Assembly: GCA_905234985.1 (NCBI GenBank)
Contig: CAJOJQ010000002.1
Coordinates: 57,300-121,299 of the forward strand
Direction: 5' to 3'
From: an uncultured Christensenellaceae bacterium
GTDB taxonomy: Bacteria; Bacillota; Clostridia; Christensenellales; Aristaeellaceae
DNA: 64,000 nucleotides
This document shows positions 50,367 through 60,087 of this stretch, one piece after another (the stretch's first letter is position 1; the number at the start of each line of letters is the position of its first letter). The translations under genes and the position numbers were made by a program. The notes under the pieces are model-generated. The model was not told the DNA's origin, made no database searches, and worked only from the letters and a program-made list of their open reading frames with translations.

Positions 50367-50409
50367 GACAGCGTACCCGGACTTAGCACGCACTCAAACA
50401 ACAATCGTC

Positions 50410-50444
50410 AGCCAACTCTCAACTCTGCGCTCTGCACTCTGATC
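50410..50444 (+). repeat. CT-rich repeat fragment (AACTCTCAACTCT type)
   Basis: GCCAACTCTCAACTCTGCGC... shares its pattern with both arms of the inverted repeat downstream of lexA (52629-52750). Confidence 0.55.
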
Positions 50445-50467
50445 TTAAGGATTGTGAGGAATTGATT

Positions 50468-51559
50468 TTGAAAGAAACACTCAGCTATCACGATCAGGCT
50501 TCCATTCGCCGCATGGATCGGGTTCGGGAACTTGAAAAAGAATTGCCCATGGCCTGCACGGATTTTTTTCGTTCCATCGCCCAAACCACCAGCCCCCTGA
50601 CGCGGCTGGCCTACGCGTACGACTTCCGGCTGTTCTTTCAATACCTGACCCGGGAAAATCCCTTCTTTGCCGACGTGGAACCCCGATTCTTTACGGACAG
50701 GCATCTGAAAATGATTCAGAAGCGGGATATCATCGGTTATCAGGAATATTTGATGCAATATTATGTGACGGATGAAGAATCCGGCGAATCCACCGTGGTG
50801 CGGAACCATGAATTGGGCATCATGCGGAAGCTGTGTTCTCTGCGCTCTTTGTTCGATTACATGTACAAAAATGGCATGATTGACGCCAATATCACCACGT
50901 TGGTGGAGCTTCCCAAGCTGCACGATAAGCCCATCCTGCGCCTGGAGCCGGATGAAATGCAGAAAATGCTGGACGCCGTTTCCTCCGGCGACGGATTAAC
51001 GGACCGGCAGCAGAAATATCTGAACTTCACCCGGAGCCGGGATATCGCCATGCTGCTGCTGTTTTTGGGTACGGGCATCCGCGTCAGCGAATGCGTGGGG
51101 CTGGACGTGGACGATCTGGACTTTGACATGAATGCCTTTCTCGTCACCCGCAAGGGCGGCGATCAGAGCATCCTGTACTTTCCCGATCAGGTGGCGGAGG
51201 CGCTGCGGGCGTACCTTACCGAACGGGCCAAGATTCAGCCTTTGGAGGGCCACGAAAACGCCCTGTTTTTATCCATGCAGAAACGCCGCATGACCCAGCG
51301 GGCCGTGGAAAACATGGTGAAAAAATACGCCCTCGTCGCCGCGCCGCTGAAAAAGCGCATCAGCCCCCACAAGCTGCGCAGTACCTTCGGCACCAACCTG
51401 TACCAGGAAACCGGTGATATTTATTTGGTGGCCGACGTGCTGGGCCATGCCGACGTGAACACCACCCGCCGCCATTACGCCGCCATGTCGGACCTAAACA
51501 AACGCAAGGCTTCCCGCCTGGTGCCGCTGCCCAGAACCGATCTCGACGATCAGGATTGA
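50468..51559 (+). CDS. Tyrosine recombinase (XerC/XerD-like)
   Basis: 363 aa. N-terminal SAM-like core-binding domain about 15-130 (SPLTRLAYAYDFRLFFQYLTRE) and catalytic domain about 165-355 with Arg in GTGIRVSECVGLDVDDLD, Lys in TRKGGDQ, HKLR, GHADVNTTRRHY with the Tyr nucleophile. TTG start at 50468 has correct spacing from GAGGA; the track start two codons earlier does not. No attachment sites, prophage or integron genes are nearby, so a housekeeping Xer-type role is as likely as an integrase role. It overlaps the convergent Cys-rich gene by 10 bases. Confidence 0.88.
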   Translation: MKETLSYHDQASIRRMDRVRELEKELPMACTDFFRSIAQTTSPLTRLAYAYDFRLFFQYLTRENPFFADVEPRFFTDRHLKMIQKRDIIGYQEYLMQYYVTDEESGESTVVRNHELGIMRKLCSLRSLFDYMYKNGMIDANITTLVELPKLHDKPILRLEPDEMQKMLDAVSSGDGLTDRQQKYLNFTRSRDIAMLLLFLGTGIRVSECVGLDVDDLDFDMNAFLVTRKGGDQSILYFPDQVAEALRAYLTERAKIQPLEGHENALFLSMQKRRMTQRAVENMVKKYALVAAPLKKRISPHKLRSTFGTNLYQETGDIYLVADVLGHADVNTTRRHYAAMSDLNKRKASRLVPLPRTDLDDQD

Positions 51560-51741
51560 GCTTCGCCCGGCTTTTTGCCGTCCTCGGCTGCGATCACCTT
51601 GTCGATCAGAATGGAGCGGAACATCTGATCGCCGTTGACGCACTTCATGCAGTTATCGCAGATTTTGTTGGGATCCAGATCGCAGCGGTCGCATTCGCCG
51701 CAGTCGATGCACTCCCGGTCGTATAATACGCATTGCTTCAT
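51550..51741 (-). CDS. Small Cys-rich protein
   Basis: 63 aa. Eight Cys, in MKQCVLYDRECIDCGECDRC and KICDNCMKC, arranged like zinc or Fe-S ligands, then a helical tail. ATG start after GGGGGAAAGG; the track's 103-aa version starts in the hairpin upstream. Similar short proteins beside lexA occur in other clostridia to my recollection. Function unknown; redox or metal binding inferred. Confidence 0.75.
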   Translation of the reverse strand: MKQCVLYDRECIDCGECDRCDLDPNKICDNCMKCVNGDQMFRSILIDKVIAAEDGKKPGEAQS

Positions 51742-51775
51742 GAACCTTTCCCCCATTTTTATATATTTGGGTATG

Positions 51776-51821
51776 CTGGGGGGAAACCGCTCTTTGGAGC
51801 CAAAGAGCGGTTTCCCCCCAG
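51776..51821. repeat. Perfect 22-bp inverted repeat
   Basis: CTGGGGGGAAACCGCTCTTTGG, two-base loop AG, and the exact complement. No T-tract follows. It lies 35 bases upstream of the Cys-rich gene start, between it and lexA. Confidence 0.85.
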
Positions 51822-51935
51822 TCCCCTCTTCCGAGAAAGCTATAAGAGACATTTGTTTCAATGGAACCGCAATGAGTATTTATCCACGTCAGTCCAATTT
51901 TCCCTTCTTTTTTTGTTTTTATAGCTGTTCTTCCC

Positions 51936-51964
51936 TTGCCAAACACTTGTTTGCCTGTTATAAT
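51936..51964 (+). promoter_or_regulatory. lexA promoter with overlapping LexA-box-like operator
   Basis: TTGCCA, 17-base spacer, TATAAT with upstream TG. Within the spacer, CAAAC-ACTT-GTTTG (51940-51953) is a 5+5 inverted repeat close to the Gram-positive SOS box CGAAC-N4-GTTCG, suggesting LexA autoregulation with a changed second base. Confidence 0.65.
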
Positions 51965-52001
51965 GAATTTGTAATTCTTCCATGAAAGACGGTGTTTCGC
52001 A

Positions 52002-52625
52002 ATGCCTAGGCGTCCTAACGGCGATACGCAGCAGCGCATTTTGGAATATATCGAAAAATACATCGACGAGAACGGCTTTCCGCCCTCCGTGCGCGAGATT
52101 GGCTTAGCGGTGGATTTGAAATCCACGTCCACCGTACACGGCCATTTGAACCGCCTGGAAAAGAAGGGCCTGCTGCACAGGGAAGCCATGAAGCCCCGCA
52201 CCATCGTGAAAAAGGAAGAAAAGCCCGCCATGGTGAAGGTGCCCCTGCTGGGCAAGGTGGCCGCCGGTACGCCCATTTTGGCGGAGGAAAACGCCGAGGG
52301 CTTTATGACCCTTCCGGAAGAAATGGCGGGCAGCGGCGACCATTTCATCCTGGAAATTCGCGGCGAAAGCATGATTATGGCGGGCATCATGAACGGCGAC
52401 TACGTGGTGGTCAAGCGCCAGCAGACCGCCCAGAATGGCGAAATCATCATCGCCATGATCGACGACGAGGCCACCTGCAAGCGCTATTTCAAGGAGCCTG
52501 ACCGTATCCGGTTGCAGCCGGAGAACCCCCGCATGCGCCCCTTTTACGCAAGATCGGTGACTATCGTGGGCAAGGTGGTGGCCGTGTACCGGATTTACAA
52601 CGGAAACTACAAGCTCACGAGATAA
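52002..52625 (+). CDS. lexA: SOS repressor LexA
   Basis: 207 aa. Winged-helix DNA-binding domain (RILEYIEKYIDENGFPPSVREIG, LKSTSTVHGHLNRLEKKG) and S24 peptidase domain with cleavage site VAAGTPI (Ala-Gly), catalytic Ser in RGESMI and Lys in DDEATCKRYFKE. Self-cleaves with RecA-ssDNA. Own promoter with an operator-like palindrome. Confidence 0.96.
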   Translation: MPRRPNGDTQQRILEYIEKYIDENGFPPSVREIGLAVDLKSTSTVHGHLNRLEKKGLLHREAMKPRTIVKKEEKPAMVKVPLLGKVAAGTPILAEENAEGFMTLPEEMAGSGDHFILEIRGESMIMAGIMNGDYVVVKRQQTAQNGEIIIAMIDDEATCKRYFKEPDRIRLQPENPRMRPFYARSVTIVGKVVAVYRIYNGNYKLTR

Positions 52626-52628
52626 CGG

Positions 52629-52750
52629 GTTGAGAGTTGAGAGCGGAGAGTTGAGATGAATATAGATCAATATATGACGCTCATTACAAGAAAATCATAT
52701 TGTTGTCAGACTGTATAAATCTCAACTCTCAACTCTCCACTCTCAACTCT
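52629..52750. repeat. Inverted repeat of AACTCTCAACTCT units downstream of lexA
   Basis: Left arm GTTGAGAGTTGAGAGCGGAG (52629-52657) and right arm ending CTCCACTCTCAACTCT (52719-52750) can pair over about 29 bases with few mismatches, enclosing an AT-rich 61-base centre. MITE or REP-like; no coding sequence. A related fragment is at 50410-50444. Confidence 0.65.
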
Positions 52751-52764
52751 TATTATGAAGCACA

Positions 52765-52794
52765 AACGCCCCGGACAGCGCCGGGACGTTTTTT
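52765..52794. terminator. Terminator between lexA and rnpB (both strands)
   Basis: AACG-C-CCCGG/CCGGG-A-CGTT stem with six T on the plus strand for lexA; the same hairpin lies downstream of rnpB on the minus strand, where the tail is weaker (GTTTGTG). Confidence 0.75.
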
Positions 52795-52805
52795 CTTTTG
52801 TACAT

Positions 52806-53149
52806 GTGACAAAGCGCGGCCTGTAAGCCGGGTTCTGTTGAAAATGGCCATCTATCTAAGCGCGAAGTCGCCAGCGCGCTTGAGCGGTACTGCGGGAACA
52901 GGACGGGCCGCCCTATGCGTTCCCTACACCTTGCACCGGATGGGGTTTACATGACGGCACAGTCGCCAGGCCGCCGGTGCGCTCTTACCGCACCTTTCCA
53001 CCCTTACCGGGGTTTCCCCCGGCGGTATCTCTCTGTTGCACTCGCCTTGGAGTCGCCTCCACCTGCCGTTAGCAGGCATCCTTGCCCTGCGGTGCCCGGA
53101 CTTTCCTCACGCCCTTGCGGGCCCGCGGCCATTCAGCCGCCTTTGCCAC
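52806..53149 (-). ncRNA. rnpB: RNase P RNA (bacterial type A)
   Basis: Catalytic RNA of RNase P that matures tRNA 5' ends. On the minus strand the conserved blocks are GAGGAAAGTCCGGGC near the 5' end and ACAGAACCCGGCTTACAG near the 3' end. GTGGCAAAG at the 5' end pairs with CTTTGTCAC at the 3' end as P1. GGTAAGGGTGGAAAGGTG and GTAAACCCCATCC segments are also typical. A near-consensus promoter precedes it. Track ORFs here are spurious. The ends are placed by P1 and may shift by a few bases. Confidence 0.95.
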
Positions 53150-53155
53150 GGGGAC

Positions 53156-53184
53156 ATTATAACGCACTTTCTCAAGTCCGTCAA
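53156..53184 (-). promoter_or_regulatory. rnpB promoter
   Basis: Minus strand: TTGACG, exactly 17 bases, TATAAT, seven bases upstream of the predicted RNA 5' end. Confidence 0.85.
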
Positions 53185-53186
53185 TC

Positions 53187-53633
53187 TTATAGTTTCCAGT
53201 GATTCAGCTGGGACAGCGCCTGATCGTACTGGGCGCGCCGATCCTGCTCCGCTAATTCTTCCGGATTGGGCATATGGGCGATCAAAAAGTCGATCAAGTC
53301 CGCTTTGCTCTGGTACACGAAATTTCCGTCCGTGTAGCACCACTTGCAGTATTCCTCGTTGAAATCGCCGTTCGGCTCCCGGCTGATCACGTCGTCCTCG
53401 TACAGCGGCATGCCGCAGCACTGGCAGAACAGCTGCCGGGGCGAACCCAGCAGGGTATTGATGGACGCGTCCAGCGTTTTCGAGAGCAGCTTCAAGGTGT
53501 CCGTGTTGGGCTGGGTTTCCCCCGTCTCCCAGCGGCTGACGGCCTGACGGCTCACCAGCACCTGATCCGCCAGCTGCTCCTGGGTAAAGCCCTTCTTTTC
53601 GCGCAGCGTTTTCAGAATATCTTTTGTTTCCAT
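53187..53633 (-). CDS. XRE-family regulator with zinc-ribbon C-terminus
   Basis: 148 aa. HTH_3 domain about 1-60 (REKKGFTQEQLADQVLVSRQAVSRWETGETQPN), then a putative zinc-ribbon domain with CQCCGMPL and YCKWCYTDG (four Cys) and a helical tail. Such HTH-zinc ribbon proteins are common small regulators in Firmicutes. The METKD start is favoured by spacing to AAAGGAA; the track starts three codons earlier. The rnpB promoter lies immediately downstream. Confidence 0.85.
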   Translation of the reverse strand: METKDILKTLREKKGFTQEQLADQVLVSRQAVSRWETGETQPNTDTLKLLSKTLDASINTLLGSPRQLFCQCCGMPLYEDDVISREPNGDFNEEYCKWCYTDGNFVYQSKADLIDFLIAHMPNPEELAEQDRRAQYDQALSQLNHWKL

Positions 53634-53671
53634 TTTCTTCATTTCCTTTCATTTTGCTTCTTTTCGCCTTT

Positions 53672-53700
53672 ATTATATCCCGATCAGCCAAATCCGTAAA
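53672..53700 (-). promoter_or_regulatory. Promoter for the XRE/zinc-ribbon gene
   Basis: Minus strand: TTTACG, 17-base spacer, TATAAT. Confidence 0.6.
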
Positions 53701-53725
53701 GCAACGCGCTGTTGCTTTTTCGCGC

Positions 53726-53756
53726 AAAAACGCCGATGGAATCAACGTCCATCGGC
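53726..53756 (-). terminator. Terminator of the dgt-dnaG-rpoD cluster
   Basis: Minus strand: GCCGATGG/CCATCGGC with a 9-base loop, then GTTTTTG. Confidence 0.85.
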
Positions 53757-53770
53757 ATAAGGATATGCGG

Positions 53771-54475
53771 TTATACGATAATCAAAAGCCTGCCGCAGGT
53801 TTCGCACTCCACCAGCTCCCCGGCCTTGACCTTGCGGGAGACGGAGGACGGAAGCGACATATTGCACCCGCCGCATTGATCCCCGTACAGGGCGGCCAGG
53901 GGCGGCACGCTATGCTTCTTGATGTCGCGGTAGCGCTCCATGAAACTGGGTTCGATGGGCTTGGCCTTTTCGGCGGCGGCGGCTTTCAGGGCTTCCAGCT
54001 CCTGATCCTTTTCCTTTTTCTCGTCGTCGTAGGAGAGCTTGAGCTTGTCAAACTCGCCCTTGGCCTTGGCGGCGCGCACGCGCACGTCGTGCTGCAGGCG
54101 TTCCCGGTCGCCCGCGTCCTTGCGGATGCGCTTGATTTCCTGCTCGTAGGCGGTCAGGTTATTCTGGAAGCGCTTGGCGTCGTTCATGAACTGCTGCACT
54201 TCCTGGCTGGATTTGGGCGGATCGCTTTCCAGCTTGGCGTGCAGGTTATGCAGCTGCTCGTCGGTCATTTTGATGGCGTCCTTCAGCGCTTCCAAACGAT
54301 CCTGCATGGCGGATACTTCGCTTTCGATGCGCTTCATGGTGTTTTGCTGTTCGGCATAATAATCGCGGTATTTCACCAGCTTTTGCCTGACAGGAGAGCG
54401 TTTGATGGAAGCCTCCAGTTTATCCACTTCCACGTCTGCTTTCTGATATTCCCACAATAGATGCAATTGATCCAT
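53771..54475 (-). CDS. C4-type zinc ribbon coiled-coil protein (CdsZ-like)
   Basis: 234 aa. A long coiled coil (about 10-175, rich in Lys, Glu, Ala) is followed by a C-terminal zinc ribbon CGGCNMSLP ... CETCGRLL (zf-RING_7 type). COG1579 family; homologues are encoded next to nif3 and rpoD in many Firmicutes. The start MDQLHLLWEYQ follows AAGGAGGG; the track ORF has a spurious 28-codon extension. Function poorly known, nucleic-acid binding inferred. Confidence 0.87.
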   Translation of the reverse strand: MDQLHLLWEYQKADVEVDKLEASIKRSPVRQKLVKYRDYYAEQQNTMKRIESEVSAMQDRLEALKDAIKMTDEQLHNLHAKLESDPPKSSQEVQQFMNDAKRFQNNLTAYEQEIKRIRKDAGDRERLQHDVRVRAAKAKGEFDKLKLSYDDEKKEKDQELEALKAAAAEKAKPIEPSFMERYRDIKKHSVPPLAALYGDQCGGCNMSLPSSVSRKVKAGELVECETCGRLLIIV

Positions 54476-54497
54476 TTTTGGCCCTCCTTCTATATCC

Positions 54498-55268
54498 TTA
54501 GACGCTGCCAAAGGGCGCGTATTGAGACGGGTAAACCCGTACATTATATTGTACATCATTCAGACGCTTTTGTAAATACTCCGCCAAAAATGGCACCAAA
54601 GGCGCTTCCGTGCCGTAATGTCCCCCGTCGAACAGCACAAAATCGCTCATGGAGGCGGCCAGGGCGTTGTGGTGGCGCACCTCCCCCGTCAGCAGCGCCT
54701 GGGCGCCGAGGGCCTGCGCTGTCTGCCAGTCGCCGTCGTCCGCGCCGCCCGCGATGGCTAAGGTGGAAACCAGCTTGTCTCCGCTTCCGTACCGGCGAAC
54801 AGGGAAGGAAAGAGCATTGGAGATTTTTTGTTCCAGTTCTTCCGCCTTCATGGGCTTTTCCAGTTCGCCCAAAAAGAGATAGTTCGTTTCTTTCCGGATG
54901 TTTTGCAGGTTCAGCAGCCGTGCGCAGCTCGCGCTGCCGCTCAGCTCCGTCTGATCCAAATTGGTATGGGCGGCAATCAGGGATAGATGGGAACGCACCA
55001 TTTCGCACAGGATGCGGCCCTCCGCGTCCTCTTCCAGCAGGTTTTTCCGGGCATGAAACAAAAGCGGGTGATGGGTCACGATCAGCTCCGCGCCCACTTC
55101 CTTCGCTTCCCGCACCACGTCCAGCGTGCAGTCCAGCGCCACCAGGATTTTGGTCACTTCCGCGTCCCGGCGGCCGATGATGGCCCCCACGTTGTCGTAG
55201 CTTTCCGCCGTTTCCATCGGCGCGAGTTCATCCAAAAGGTTTTCAATCCATCCCACAGTTGCAAACAC
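54498..55268 (-). CDS. Nif3-like dinuclear metal centre protein
   Basis: 256 aa. Motifs: SYDNVGAIIGRRD near residue 23, VTHHPLLFHARKN near 62, AAHTNLD near 97, LLTGEVRHHNAL near 195 and DGGHYGTE near 216; these supply the His and Glu metal ligands of the Nif3/YqfO family, GTP cyclohydrolase I type 2-like. GTG start with AAGGAGGAA at 9-base spacing, overlapping trmK by 26 bases. The track's ATG 28 codons earlier lies inside trmK. Cellular role unknown. Confidence 0.9.
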   Translation of the reverse strand: MFATVGWIENLLDELAPMETAESYDNVGAIIGRRDAEVTKILVALDCTLDVVREAKEVGAELIVTHHPLLFHARKNLLEEDAEGRILCEMVRSHLSLIAAHTNLDQTELSGSASCARLLNLQNIRKETNYLFLGELEKPMKAEELEQKISNALSFPVRRYGSGDKLVSTLAIAGGADDGDWQTAQALGAQALLTGEVRHHNALAASMSDFVLFDGGHYGTEAPLVPFLAEYLQKRLNDVQYNVRVYPSQYAPFGSV

Positions 55269-55910
55269 GGCTGTATTCCTCCTTGAGCCAGGTCCATTCC
55301 CGTTTTCCTTCTTCTGTGCGTTTTTTGGCCGCAATGCCGATACGCCAGGCAAGGTATTCTTTGTAATGCTTCGGCGCGCTTTCCATGAGGCGGGGACCTA
55401 AAAGCAGTTCCCTTTCCCCCATGCTTTCCCGGCCTGGAACGGCCCGAACCACCACGTAAAACCGCCCGGCGGCAAAAGCGATTTCCTCCCGGTCGATGCA
55501 GTATTCCAATTCCATCAATGTTCTCCGCACCAAATGCACATCCGTATGGGCGGACAGGATCAGGGCCGCCCCTTGCAGCCTGTCCGCGCCGGAACGCAGG
55601 ATATCGCAAAGGGTGTGCCCGCCCATGCCTAAGATGGCGACGGCGCCCGCTTTTTGCGACAGCACGGAAAGACCGTCGCCCACGACAAAATCCGCCCGTT
55701 CGGAAAGGCCCTGCCGGTCGATCAGCGCCTTCGCCTTTTGCAGGGACAGGGCGCTGATATCGGCCACGCACATGCGCTGGCATTTCCCGCTGAAGAGCAA
55801 ATAACAAGATAACCGCCCGTGATCCGCGCCGATATCGGCGCCGTATGCACAGGCGGGAAAAAGAACGGCAGCCCGGGATAAACGGTCGTCCAATTCAAAA
55901 GGCTGCTTCA

Positions 55911-55911
<1 letters not shown>
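55243..55911 (-). CDS. trmK: tRNA (adenine-22-N1)-methyltransferase TrmK
   Basis: 222 aa. Class I SAM-dependent methyltransferase of the TrmK/YqfN family. SAM motif ACAYGADIGADHGRLSCYLL near residue 20, VADISALSLQKAK near 48, and catalytic region AVAILGMGGHTLCDIL near 90. The ATG overlaps the rpoD stop (TGATG), the usual Firmicutes arrangement rpoD-trmK-nif3. Confidence 0.92.
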
Positions 55912-56996
<1,085 letters not shown>

Positions 56997-57009
56997 TCCT
57001 CTCTTCCTG

Positions 57010-58773
57010 TCAGCGCCCCTGCTGTCTCAGCCGAGCCAATTCTTTGGTAAGCGCCGCCACTTCCTTGAGCGCTTCCCCCTGTTTTTCAGCCGTTTCGGCG
57101 GTCTTCATCAGTTCGGTCATTTGGTTGATTTCCTGCTGTATACGCTGTATCTGCAAATTGCGCAGACAATCCGAGGCGATTTGGGCGGCGTGATCCTTGT
57201 CCGTATTGGTCAGCAGGGAAAAAGCCTCCCCCGCGGCCCCAAGCACCTCGGCGCTCAGGTTTTCGTCCCCCATGATATCGGCGGGCGTGCGCCCGCTCAA
57301 AAGCTGCTTCGCCGCTTCGCGCAGGGCGGGATGCAAAAAATCCGTTTCCTTTACCGTATCCCGCGGCACGGCTCCGGCGGCCAATAAACCCAGCAGCGTC
57401 TGTTCCGTGCGGAACCCCTCTGAAACGCGGCCGCGCTTTGGCTCTGATTTTTCCCGTTTATCGGTAAAATTATTCTGGCTGGACGCTTCCGGGGCGGATA
57501 CGCCGATTTGGGCCACCAGCACGTCCCGGGAAAAGCCGGTCTGCACGCTGAGCAGCTCCAAATAGTTTTCCACGTCCACGGGGTCGCGCACCTTGCGCAG
57601 CAACTCCGCACAGCCCTTGGCGTATTCGGTGCGCCCCTCCTGGGTTTCCAAATCACAGCGCAGGCGAAGGCGCTGCATGCGGAAGGCGGTGGGCGTCATG
57701 GGGCGGAGCGCCTGGAAGGCGTCAAGGCCCCTTTGGCGGATGAATTCGTCCGGATCCAGCCCGTCGGGGAAATACAATACCTTGGCGGGTACGTCCTCCG
57801 CTTCAAAGATTTCCAGGCCCCGTTCGATGGCGTGCTGGCCCGCCTCGTCCCCGTCGTAGGCCAAGTGTACCTCCGGGGCGAACCGCTTCAGCAGCCGGGC
57901 CTGCTCGTTGGTCAGGGCCGTGCCAAGAGTCGCCACCGCGCCGACCACGCCCGCCTGGCTGATGGCCACCACGTCCATATACCCTTCCACCAGCAGGATG
58001 CGTTTCAGGTCCCGCTGCTTGCGGATCAGGTTGATGGCGTACACGCCCTTGCGCTTGTTGAACACCGGCGTGTCGGAAGTGTTCAGATACTTGGGCTTTG
58101 CGTCGTTCATGGCGCGCCCGCCGAAGCCCAGCACGTTTCCGTACTGATCAATAATGGGAAACATGGCGCGGCTGCGGAACATATCGTAGGCGCTTTCGCC
58201 TTTGACCACGGTAAGGCCCGCTAAATGCAGTTCCTCCTGGGTGTAGCCCTTTTCCGTAAGGTATTTGGTCAGGCTGTCCCACTGATCCGCCGAAGCGCCC
58301 AAGCCGAACCGGCGGATGATGCCGTCGTCCAGGCCGCGCCCGTGCAGATAATCCAGACAGCGCCTGCCCTCGGGCTTCCACAACATTTCGTGATAGAACC
58401 GCGCCGCTTCCCGATTGGCATTCAGCAGCCGTTCCCTTTGGCTGCGGCGCTTTTCGTAGTCGGGATCGTCCCGAACCTCCGGCAGCGTCATATGAATGCG
58501 ATCCGCCAGGAGCTTCACGGCGTCCATATAAGAGAGCCTCTCCATCTCCATCACGAACTGCACCACGTTGCCGCCCGCCTTGCAGCCGAAGCAGTAATAC
58601 AGGTTCAGATCGGGATTAACGGAAAAGGAGGCGGTCTTTTCATGGTGAAAGGGACACAGCCCCCAATAGCGGCGGCCGTCCTTTTTCAGCGGCAGGTAAG
58701 CGGACACGACGGAAACGATATCCGTTCTGGCATACAGCTCGTCCATCCATGCCGATGGGATGCGTCCCGCCAA
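57010..58773 (-). CDS. dnaG: DNA primase DnaG
   Basis: 587 aa. CHC2 zinc domain [29 protein letters not shown] near residue 40, catalytic core with [20 protein letters not shown] near 260 and [12 protein letters not shown] near 308, and a C-terminal DnaB-interaction region that is Gln/Lys-rich and divergent. TTG start after GGGAGGGG. Makes RNA primers for replication. Confidence 0.95.
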   Translation of the reverse strand: MAGRIPSAWMDELYARTDIVSVVSAYLPLKKDGRRYWGLCPFHHEKTASFSVNPDLNLYYCFGCKAGGNVVQFVMEMERLSYMDAVKLLADRIHMTLPEVRDDPDYEKRRSQRERLLNANREAARFYHEMLWKPEGRRCLDYLHGRGLDDGIIRRFGLGASADQWDSLTKYLTEKGYTQEELHLAGLTVVKGESAYDMFRSRAMFPIIDQYGNVLGFGGRAMNDAKPKYLNTSDTPVFNKRKGVYAINLIRKQRDLKRILLVEGYMDVVAISQAGVVGAVATLGTALTNEQARLLKRFAPEVHLAYDGDEAGQHAIERGLEIFEAEDVPAKVLYFPDGLDPDEFIRQRGLDAFQALRPMTPTAFRMQRLRLRCDLETQEGRTEYAKGCAELLRKVRDPVDVENYLELLSVQTGFSRDVLVAQIGVSAPEASSQNNFTDKREKSEPKRGRVSEGFRTEQTLLGLLAAGAVPRDTVKETDFLHPALREAAKQLLSGRTPADIMGDENLSAEVLGAAGEAFSLLTNTDKDHAAQIASDCLRNLQIQRIQQEINQMTELMKTAETAEKQGEALKEVAALTKELARLRQQGR

Positions 58774-58860
58774 CCCGTGTCCCCTCCCTTTGTTTCCGGT
58801 TCATGTGCTATCATTCGATGCGAAATGCGGATTTCCTGCCGTAAATGATAATTTTCGCGC

Positions 58861-59862
58861 TCAAATTACCGGAAACGAAACAGGAATGAACAAATTCTGA
58901 TAGGTTCTGATGGCGTACCGGTCCGACATGCAGGCCAGGAAATCCGTCACCGCCCGTTCCGTGCCGTCCCGGTAGGAAATCTGCACGTATTCCAGGGGCA
59001 TTTTGCCGGGATGCTCCATAAAGTATTCAAACAGGGCGACGATCACATGGTCGCACTTTTCTTCCTCGGCCTGACGCCATTCGTCCAAATATACGTGATC
59101 GAACAGGAAGGAACGCAATTCGTCGCTGGCGTGCTGGATGGGCGCGCTCATGCGCAGGTGATCCTGCCCCGCGCTTTCCCGCACGATGTCCGTAATCATG
59201 GTATCAATGCGCTGGCCGTGGGTTTCCCCCAGCACGCGAAGCAAGTCCTGGGGAATTTCAAAATCCCGCAGCACCCCCGCCCGGATGGCGTCGTCGATGT
59301 CGTGATTGATGTAGGCGATGCGGTCGGCCCGGGCCACGCATTCCCCTTCCAGGGTTTCCGGTTTCAGCTTGCCCGAATGCTTGAGAATGCCGTCCCGCAC
59401 CTCCCAGGTCAGGTTCAGGCCTTCGCTGCCTTCCAGCACCTCCACCACCCGCAGGCTTTGTTCGTTGTGGCGGAAGCCGCCGCTGGTCAGGCGGTTTAAG
59501 GAGCGTTCCCCGCTGTGGCCGAAGGGCGTATGGCCCAAATCGTGCCCCAGGGCGATGGCTTCGGTCAAATCTTCGTTCAGCTTCAGCGCCCGCGCGATCG
59601 TCCGGGCCACCTGGGAAACCTCCAGGGTATGGGTCAGGCGGGTGCGAAAATGATCCCCCTCCGGGGCGATGAACACCTGGGTTTTGAATTTCAGGCGGCG
59701 GAAACTTTTGCAGTGAAGAATGCGATCCCGGTCCCGCTGAAATTCCGTGCGAAGCGGACAGGGGGCCATGGGCCTTACCCTTCCCCTGGTGTCAGCGCTG
59801 CATACGGCATGGGGCGACAGATATTCTCTTTCCCGCGCCTCTAATTCTTCCCGGATGGTCAT
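58861..59862 (-). CDS. dgt: Deoxyguanosinetriphosphate triphosphohydrolase-like protein
   Basis: 333 aa. HD-domain dNTPase: RTEFQRDRDRILHCKSFRRLKFKTQVF near residue 40, TRLTHTLEVSQVARTIAR with metal His near 80, ALGHDLGHTPFGHSGE (HD) near 100 and ADRIAYINHDIDDA near 195. This short form (about 330 aa) is the common partner of dnaG in Firmicutes. The start MTIREELEARE follows GGGGAGGAGG; the track is 15 codons longer. dNTP pool control. Confidence 0.92.
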   Translation of the reverse strand: MTIREELEAREREYLSPHAVCSADTRGRVRPMAPCPLRTEFQRDRDRILHCKSFRRLKFKTQVFIAPEGDHFRTRLTHTLEVSQVARTIARALKLNEDLTEAIALGHDLGHTPFGHSGERSLNRLTSGGFRHNEQSLRVVEVLEGSEGLNLTWEVRDGILKHSGKLKPETLEGECVARADRIAYINHDIDDAIRAGVLRDFEIPQDLLRVLGETHGQRIDTMITDIVRESAGQDHLRMSAPIQHASDELRSFLFDHVYLDEWRQAEEEKCDHVIVALFEYFMEHPGKMPLEYVQISYRDGTERAVTDFLACMSDRYAIRTYQNLFIPVSFPVI

Positions 59863-60037
59863 GAAGCACGCCTCCTCCCCTGTTGATGTAAATATACAAC
59901 GGGACATGCCGTATTTCCTTCATTTGCCTCTATTTTTGCTTGTTTTTTGCGATTTTTGTGAAAGTATGATGAGGCAACCGGCGCAAAGCGCGGTTTGCCG
60001 TCCAGCCGGACCGCGAATGCGAGTACGGCTGGCGTCA

Positions 60038-60066
60038 CAAAAAAATGGCCCGGATCGCTCCGGGCC
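60038..60066 (-). terminator. Terminator of the flavin reductase gene
   Basis: Minus strand: GGCCCGGAGCGATCCGGGCC hairpin followed by ATTTTTTT. Between it and dgt there is about 175 bases with GC-rich hairpins and nothing recognisable. Confidence 0.85.
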
Positions 60067-60087
60067 GAAAGGAAACAGGCTTGCGTA

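Larger units (their letters stand above)
50075..50467. other. Divergent intergenic region degV / tyrosine recombinase
   Basis: Holds two divergent promoters, a palindrome and a CT-rich repeat fragment. The 82-codon track ORF (50194-50442) spans the recombinase promoter, has poor coding character and is not called. Confidence 0.6.

Noticed and set aside
50194-50442. 82-codon ORF between degV and the recombinase
   Set aside because: Contains the recombinase promoter and the CT-rich repeat, lacks a ribosome binding site and resembles no family.
50468-51559. Integrase marking a genomic island or prophage
   Set aside because: No attachment repeats, tRNA target, phage genes or composition change nearby; the neighbours are core genes (degV, lexA).
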